DNA from: Pseudofabraea citricarpa
Lineage: Eukaryota; Ascomycota; Leotiomycetes; Helotiales; Dermateaceae
Direction of reading: 5' to 3'
DNA length: 64,000 bases
Assembly (NCBI GenBank): GCA_029641185.1
Contig: JAPWGK010000010.1
Coordinates: 806,001-870,000 of the forward strand
Made by a program: the position numbers and the translations under genes. Every line of letters starts with the position of its first letter. The first letter of the stretch is position 1. Under the pieces are notes generated by a model. The model saw only the letters and a program-made list of their open reading frames with translations. It was not told the origin of the DNA and ran no database searches. Positions 57,980 through 64,000 of this stretch are shown one piece after another.

Positions 57980-58672
57980 CTATAGCGTCACAACTGTGGT
58001 TGAGTAGACTGCTGTTGTGACTGTAGTAAAAGTTACAGCTTGTGTTTCCACATTGCTTTTGGTTTCGGTGACTCTGGTCACGATGGGCGTTTTACTTGGG
58101 ATTGTGGGGAGAATAACATTTAGTGTTTCTGTCTTGATTTCCGTGGTGATATCAGTGACCGTTGTGGGTACATGTCTCGTTAGTGGTTCGTTCCCCCCAA
58201 TAGGAAAAGTGGTAGAGAGTGGTCTCGTAGGAGGGCGCAGCATTGCCGTTGTTGGTACGATATGAGTCTCTTTCTTGTCGCGAAGGACTTTGAAAAGCAC
58301 CGGAACTGTGATGACAATTGCGAGAAGAAGAACGACAAGTATTGCTAGTAGTGTCTTTACAAGCCTCCCATTTCTACCCCTCGGTTTGAAGAATGCCATA
58401 TTGAAGCTGCTTTTAGGTACTTGGACAGGTTCGCTTGGGGGTGCTAAGGGAATGTCTGTGAAAGGAATGTCGTGAAACTCATTTGAGCCCTTACTCAAAC
58501 CACCTCTACGTCCTGAAGCCTCTCTTGAGGCCTCATTTAAATGATCTTTTTGTTTCAAATCCGTCACTTCGAAGCTTTGGGCGTTTGGAAAATAAGCCGG
58601 TGGAAGGTGGTTTCCAGGGGTGACGTCCTCCCAAGAACTTCGACAAGGATTCGTTTCTGAAGAGGATGACAT
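57980..58672 (-). CDS. Single-pass membrane protein with Thr/Val-rich ectodomain
   Basis: A 230-residue intronless frame from the ATG giving MSSSSETNPCRSSWED; a more upstream ATG would add 73 residues without sense and lies across a probable leader. Residues 1-105 are polar and cytosolic in composition. Residues about 107-127 (TLLAILVVLLLAIVITVPVLF) form one membrane helix followed by basic residues. The remaining 100 residues are Thr/Ser/Val/Pro rich with repeated TTV and TET patterns, suiting O-mannosylation. It resembles WSC- or mucin-type sensor stalks, but no folded domain is seen. Function unknown. Confidence 0.6.
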   Translation of the reverse strand: MSSSSETNPCRSSWEDVTPGNHLPPAYFPNAQSFEVTDLKQKDHLNEASREASGRRGGLSKGSNEFHDIPFTDIPLAPPSEPVQVPKSSFNMAFFKPRGRNGRLVKTLLAILVVLLLAIVITVPVLFKVLRDKKETHIVPTTAMLRPPTRPLSTTFPIGGNEPLTRHVPTTVTDITTEIKTETLNVILPTIPSKTPIVTRVTETKSNVETQAVTFTTVTTAVYSTTVVTL

Positions 58673-59447
58673 TGCTAACTTATTGAGCTTCAATGGTGCG
58701 ATACGACAGTTGACAGTTGACAGAACTCTAAGAGGATTTGTTGAAGAGAGCCGAGTTACTGATGGACAAGTAAGGATATTGAAGCCTTTTGTAAGAATTT
58801 TGCCCCCTTTGTTACGCCCATTGAGCGATACAATAGCATTGTCCTTTATCGGAATAGTTAAAGCACAAAGAGCTAATGTAATAATCCACATGTCATTCTT
58901 TGATTAGTTTGATAGCAATTAATAAATGGCACAAAGAATCAATGCATACCTCTTGGAAATATCCTGTAGCTCTATCCGATTAGCATTCAAACAAGTACTA
59001 GAGTATTTTTAAAAGAAAATTGATAATTCTGAGGAATGAAAAAAACTAATGCTTACGAGTACTTCGAGTATTATGAGTTCTCGGCATGTAGAGAGAGGTA
59101 AAGTAGAGTTGATAAGACGAGTGAAAGGATGAGTTATGCTAAGAAAATGTATCGAAAGGGGGTAAGGTTTGCAAGCGAGGGAAGCAATCGTCCGGTCGGG
59201 TCGGGAAAACTTTGATACGGCGCATCCTCAATCTCGAATTTAATTCTCCATGTCAACCTCTCCCGCTTTATCTGGAGTTCAAAATATAAGTGCTCCCCCA
59301 CCACATGTTCAATTAAGACCGTACACATCTGATTAGCTAAAGTTGTGATACTTATATCTATCGTTCGCTCAAACACTCTCCAACCCGCAGAACAACGTAG
59401 ACTACGTCCAAATTAAGAGATCAAAGAGATATAGAGATCCCGAGACA
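58673..59447. promoter_or_regulatory. Divergent intergenic region before the Bmt5-like gene
   Basis: Contains upstream DNA of the minus-strand membrane protein gene and the plus-strand methyltransferase. An AGTATTTTTAAAAG stretch and a short CTT-rich part precede the ATG at 59448. No gene called. Confidence 0.45.
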
Positions 59448-60379
59448 ATGGGCAAGAATAAGCGCCAGAAGCTGCAGAGCTCGGGAAAATCCAACAAGCC
59501 CAAGTCCAAAACACTCATATCCAAGACACAAGGCGGACGAGTCACTAAACCAGCAGCACCATCAAAGAAAAAATCACATATTCAAGCGCGACATGCCGAA
59601 CCAACAATACCGTTTCTACCCAGCGATCGTATTCTACTGATTGGCGAAGGAGACCTTTCGTTTGCGCGCTCACTTGTTGAAACGCATGAATGCGCGAATG
59701 TCACGGCAAGCGTTCTAGAGGGCAGTAAGGCAGAGCTGGAGGAGAAATACCCACATGTAGGAGAAAACATTGCGATCCTGGAGGGTGTTGGTAGTGAGGT
59801 CCGGTACGGTGTTGATGTTATGAAGATGCTGCCTTGGACAGACAAGAAGGGCAAAGGCGGCGTTGGTGTTATGGACAGGATTTTTTTCAACTTTCCACAT
59901 GTGGGTGGAAAGAGTACTGATATCAATCGTCAGGTTAGGTACAATCAAGGTATGTCTCTAATTTTCAACGATGTATTTACGCGTTACTGATTTAACAATC
60001 AGAGCTTCTTGTATCTTTCTTTCGCACTGCGCTTCCGTCCTTGTCGCCAAAGCCTGGAAGTTCTATCATTGTCACCCTTTTCGAGGGCGAACCTTACACA
60101 CTCTGGAATATTCGTGATCTCGCACGCCATGCGGGCTTACAGGTTGAGCAGAGCTTCAAGTTTCAGTCAAAAGCATATCCGGGATACAGACATGCAAGAA
60201 CTTTAGGAGTAGTCAAGACAAAGACCGGAGAGGTGGGAGGTGGCTGGAAAGGGGAAGAAAGACTGGCGAGAAGTTATGTATTCTTCAGAAAGGGTGACAC
60301 CACCGTTCCAGTAGCTGGGAAGAACAAGAAAGACGAGAGCAGCAGTGATGAAGAAGAAGATGAGGAGAACGATAACTGA
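59448..60379 (+). CDS. BMT5: 25S rRNA (uridine-N3)-methyltransferase, Bmt5-like
   Basis: Two exons, 59448-59949 and 60003-60379, with a 53-bp intron (GTATGT...AATCAG); 292 residues. The N-terminus is very Lys rich (MGKNKRQKLQ...), a nucleolar targeting pattern. Residues 61-72 hold the SAM-binding stretch RILLIGEGDLSF, with FNFPHVGG further on, the hallmarks of the DUF2431/Bmt5-like family. The yeast member methylates U2634 in 25S rRNA. A basic/acidic tail ends in DESSSDEEEDEENDN. Family and length fit well; the yeast gene symbol is given by similarity only. Confidence 0.88.
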
Positions 60380-60476
60380 TGAATTTTAAGACTTCGTATG
60401 GTCTTTACCCGTACTTCCAGACGCCAAACGCCACCAGAACCTCCAGCCATTTCCCTAGGCTTCCTGCAAATTGGAT

Positions 60477-61774
60477 CTAGACTGTAATTACATCCGGCTG
60501 AAAAGCAGGCAATGTGCCGTTCGCTGGTACGCCACCATTATTCGCCATCAAAGCCGCATTCTCAGCCAATGGAAGAAGAGCCTCTCCTAGACTGCCTTCT
60601 GGGTGCAACGCATACATTGGTGCCTCCATTGTATCGCCGTCGAATATAACCATGTTCTGTATCGGTTGTTGGCGGTTACCAAGAACATTGATAACATCTT
60701 GAGCGAGTTGTCCTCCAAGAACAGCAGTTACGGGTGCCATCTCACTTCCAAGATTCTGCAAAAACTTTCTGAGAACCTCAGACTTCAATGTCTCGTCAGG
60801 TAATCCTAAAGCTTTGTGTTTCTGTGTTGCCAGTAAGGTGAAATGCTTCAGGTCATCACTCGTACTTGGTATTCGACCATCATGAAGCTGGACGAATTCC
60901 CAAAGAGCTCGGAGGCAGGAAAGAACAGGCGTCACTGCTTTGAGCCTCCGTCTACTCTTGAGATAATCAGCTGGCAGTGTTGCCACATCGCTCGCTAAGA
61001 ACCAGGTTGAGTAAAGCTCACGCTTCGTTACCAATTCAATATTTTTACCATTCTCCTTCTTAGCCTTGACATCAACAACGCTGCGGGTCCGAGTTTCAGC
61101 CTGTAGAACTGTGTTTCGGTTGCCCTTTTCTCTTTCAATGACGTAGTCATGCTGAATAAGATCAGAGAATATGAAGCCATAAAATCCATGAACCCCAGCT
61201 GCATAAAATGGCTTGTGGTTGACCCTAGCCGCCGTGTTGATGATATTTAAGGACGTGGGCTCTAACTCTGTAGCAATGATAACATCGAACATAGCGTAAT
61301 AATCTGGACCCTTAAGCCTAATATTCTCCTTGTCCACAACCACGGTAACTCGTGGGTTCAACTTGCGGATCTGGGGTGCTGCTGCTTCAGCTCTGTTCGC
61401 CCCGATGTCTGCCTCTGTGATAAAGAACTGCGCACCAAGATCGTTTTCTGTCACAATTTCGTGGTCGACGACTGTCAGCGAGTGAATTCCTGCAAGGACG
61501 AGGTTCTTCGCGATTTCGTTTGAAAGTCCTTTCATAGTGATGAGCAGAATGTTCGCGTTCCGAATCTTTTCTTGCGCTTTCACGCCCCATAATCGAATCT
61601 GTCTGTCATAAAGTGCGATCTCATCTAAAGATAGGTGTAAGCATGATGCGCCGTGAAGGTTTACTGTGAATGCCTACCAGCGCTGATGCCTTGTGGAGCT
61701 GAAATTGGCGCGTCAATCGGCGTCTGGGCTACAGTCGATGCAGGCAGAGGTGGGGGCGCCATTTCTCCTTCCAT
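60477..61774 (-). CDS. AOS1: SUMO-activating enzyme E1 subunit Aos1
   Basis: Two exons, 61774-61678 and 61624-60477, with a 53-bp intron (GTAGGC...TTTAG); 414 residues. The splice completes DEIALYDRQIRLWGVKAQ, the typical opening of the ThiF/UBA1-type adenylation fold in Aos1. Next come the nucleotide-binding loop ANILLITMKGLSNEIAKNL, the GLGAQFF-like stretch NDLGAQFF, and PVTAVLGGQLAQDVINVL near the end. Aos1 pairs with Uba2 to activate SUMO with ATP; the catalytic cysteine is on Uba2, and none is expected here. It converges on the Bmt5 gene and is divergent from the right-edge gene. Annotated as SUMO E1 rather than Nedd8 E1 because of these motifs and its length. Confidence 0.88.
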
Positions 61775-62316
61775 GTTTGTATGTTATGCGCAGCTTATTG
61801 CGATCTGACGGTGGGATTGATGGTGGATTGAAGCTGAGATGTACAGAGAGTTATGCGAGTTTAGTGAGACGTCATAACGCGACGTAATTGGCGTAATCGT
61901 GTCTAAAGGTACTCTGTTCCTTGAAAGAGGTTGTAGCTGATCAGGATTGCTGTTGATCAAGGGTGCTTCAATGGCCGTTATAGAAGATGCGACCAAAGGA
62001 TGTTGTTCGCGATAGTTCCTGAAAATGGTGGAGCCAGTGATCACCAAGTTCAAGCTTTATTAGGGTGAGTGTTTATCAAATCTTTGAGTGAATTCTTTAG
62101 AGCCACCCTGGTGTTCACCCCACAATGCGGCTCCCAAAGCCAAGCAACCTCAACGACCTCCAACGCCGGGACTTGCCACTAGATATCACACCCACGATCG
62201 ATAATCCCCAGTTAATTAGCTGACGACCACTTTTAAGTACTGGTCAACCTCATTCCTTTCTACAACATAACCATCCCGCACTCGGAGGCGTACGCTCTAT
62301 ACTTGCCTCGCAATTT
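61775..62316. promoter_or_regulatory. Divergent promoter of AOS1 and the right-edge gene
   Basis: A 542-bp gap between head-to-head genes. No clear TATA box; composition is balanced. No additional gene. Confidence 0.5.
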
Positions 62317-64000
62317 ATGACGAGGATCCTCATTCTCATGGTATGAATCCACTCCCTTTGCTCGGGCCTTGAGGTCCAAACCACAAGGTCTTGCTAACTC
62401 TTTATTTCTCTGTGCAGTCTGGCAACTTTGATGAACCACCCGCATCCGACAACCACGATACAGCAAGTCGATTAGTTCGCGAGATTCTCGACAATCACCA
62501 AGCCTCAGATGCCGACTTTAGCCCCTCAGGTGAATTGTATCGACATATAGAACGATTTCAACGTAACAGGGGAAGAAATATTACACTGGCTGCAGAACTT
62601 GCAGAGGCGCGTGCGATGTCTTCGGAGAACGACCCTGACCGACGCCGAAGGTTGCAAAGAGAGGCGATAGAAGCATCGCCTTTGTTCGTCTTACCACCTC
62701 CACAACCACCATCGCCAGACCCGCAGCGTCGTGTGGAATCTCAACCGCCTTCTCGTCCTCCACGAAGGTCTATGATGGCCCGGCGCAGTCGAGGCAGGTC
62801 TCATATCGCTCAGAGCGATCGTTATCTAGAGAGGCACCGTTCAATCATGGATAATAGCTCTGCAAATGGTTCATTGCACACTTTGGAAAGCGCAGGCAGA
62901 GAGCTCGAGGCCGCTAGCTCCAGTTTAAGGGCCTTGCTCGATTCACCTGTACCAAGTCTATCTTCCCCGAGTCTGGCAGCACAAGAATATTCGGGTGAGG
63001 CCGAGCATAACCGTCGAGCGAAGAGACGGAAGCTAGACAATGATAAACTAGACTCTGGATTTGCTGGTTTTAGCTATGGGAAATATGGACAGGTAGAGCC
63101 CGGCCCGCTGAAGATGGAGATTGTCAGCTGTGATGGAGGAATTTTCGAGACGGGTGGGATTGAGACAGATTATTCGGCCGAAAACGTGTTAAAAAGCGAT
63201 GACTCGGTGTATTGCACCAAGGGAAATCGCTGTAACTTGGTCTTAAGACATCAAGGCGCAACAGTTTTCTGCTTGAAAGAACTTGTTATCAAGGCCCCAG
63301 GGAGTGGCTATACTGCACCTGTTCAAGAAGGAATGGTCTTTATATCAATGACTTCTGATGACCTTTTGACTAGGACAGCTCAGTACCAGATTCAGTATTC
63401 ACCTTCCCGGGCAAGAAGGTCAGCTTCTGAGAGGGCCACTGATTTACCGCCGATATTGTCAATACGTCACAATGATGATGGTACACTGACCACGTCACAA
63501 GCACGGGCACGCCGCTTATACGATATTGGACTTCAAGATGAAGAATGTAACTACCGGACTGCTCAAATACCTTCAGATTTTACTGTCAACGCGTTACCAT
63601 TCCAAGTCACAACAGAATGTAGTGACTCTGAGGCTGAATCCCCTTCTCCTTCTCGAACTCGGCATCGTCCACCTCGCTATACAGGTCCACGATTTGATGA
63701 GTCAGAGAGCCCGGAATCTGACGGTCTTGATGATTCTGATGACAATGAGGAACGACCTTGGTATGATGATCTCATACAAGGACGTTCGGATAGGCCACCT
63801 CGTTTGAGGCGTCGCGAAACTGCAAGCAATATTACACTTGCAGAGGCTGTCGAGGCAAGTCAAATAGCAACTCAAGAAGCAGTCAGAGCTGTTGGCGGAG
63901 AGCTTATGGCTCCGCACGCTAGGTTTTTTATCGAGAGGGACAAGAGTAAATGCACAGTCCGCTTCGACCCTCCTGTTAGTGGTAGATTCATTCTGCTAAA
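62317..64000 (+). CDS. Uncharacterised conserved-looking protein, N-terminal part (runs off the right edge)
   Basis: Exon 1 is 62317-62340 (eight codons) and exon 2 starts at 62418 after a 77-bp intron (GTATGA...TGCAG). From there the frame is open for 527 codons to the window's end with no stop, so the gene is partial. Residues about 1-230 are Arg/Ser/Pro rich and disordered, with a nuclear-localisation-like RRAKRRKLD. A compact region follows (LKMEIVSCDGGIFE, SVYCTKGNRCNLVLRHQGAT, ELVIKAPGSGYTAPVQEGMV) with the look of a conserved beta-rich domain. An acidic Ser/Glu/Asp stretch comes later. I do not recognise the family; nuclear location is inferred. Confidence 0.8.

Overview
This 64 kb window is nuclear DNA of a filamentous ascomycete (Pezizomycotina). 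Most genes carry one to six introns of about 45-80 bp with GTRNGT donors and CTAAC-like branch sites. The gene set is typically fungal: a non-reducing polyketide synthase with a starter-acyl domain, an AA9 lytic polysaccharide monooxygenase, GH55, GH51 and GH16 hydrolases, cysteine-rich secreted proteins, a DUF3074 protein and a fungal LtrA-like membrane protein. Moderate GC content and this enzyme set would fit Leotiomycetes, but that placement is only an inference.

Layout: 0-8 kb has the 3' part of a SIP3/LAM-type VASt protein, a DUF3074 coiled-coil protein, a small 8-cysteine secreted protein and a multipass membrane protein. 8-13 kb is gene-poor; it has a tRNA-like element with unusual insertions, a secreted GH16 glucanase and a three-exon hydrophobin-like secreted protein. 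13.4-27.5 kb looks like a secondary-metabolite cluster: an FAD monooxygenase divergent from a complete SAT-KS-MAT-PT-ACP-ACP-TE polyketide synthase, then an MFS transporter and a membrane-anchored SCP1/TAP-type alpha/beta-hydrolase. 29-35 kb has a six-hairpin glycosidase, an AA9 LPMO and a second FAD monooxygenase. 35.7-45.6 kb has a large protein joining a C2H2 finger to a C-terminal membrane module, an LtrA-family membrane protein and a glycosyltransferase-like protein. 48.5-55.6 kb has a GH55 exo-beta-1,3-glucanase and a GH51 arabinofuranosidase facing each other across an unusual array: sixteen copies of a 13-bp core (consensus TTGTTGCATRTCG), all in one orientation, separated by largely diverged spacers. 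58-64 kb has a single-pass membrane protein, housekeeping genes (Bmt5-like rRNA methyltransferase and SUMO E1 subunit Aos1) and an uncharacterised gene that runs off the right edge.

How genes may work together: the four 13-27 kb genes plausibly make, hydroxylate, export and process one aromatic polyketide. All catalytic residues I could check in the synthase are present. The secreted carbohydrate-active enzymes (GH16, six-hairpin GH, AA9, GH55, GH51) would together attack beta-glucan, cellulose and arabinan, consistent with a saprotrophic or plant-associated life. The most unexplained signal is the 51.5-52.9 kb array. Splice sites were read by eye from donor/acceptor motifs, frame continuity and family motifs; no alignments or expression data were available.
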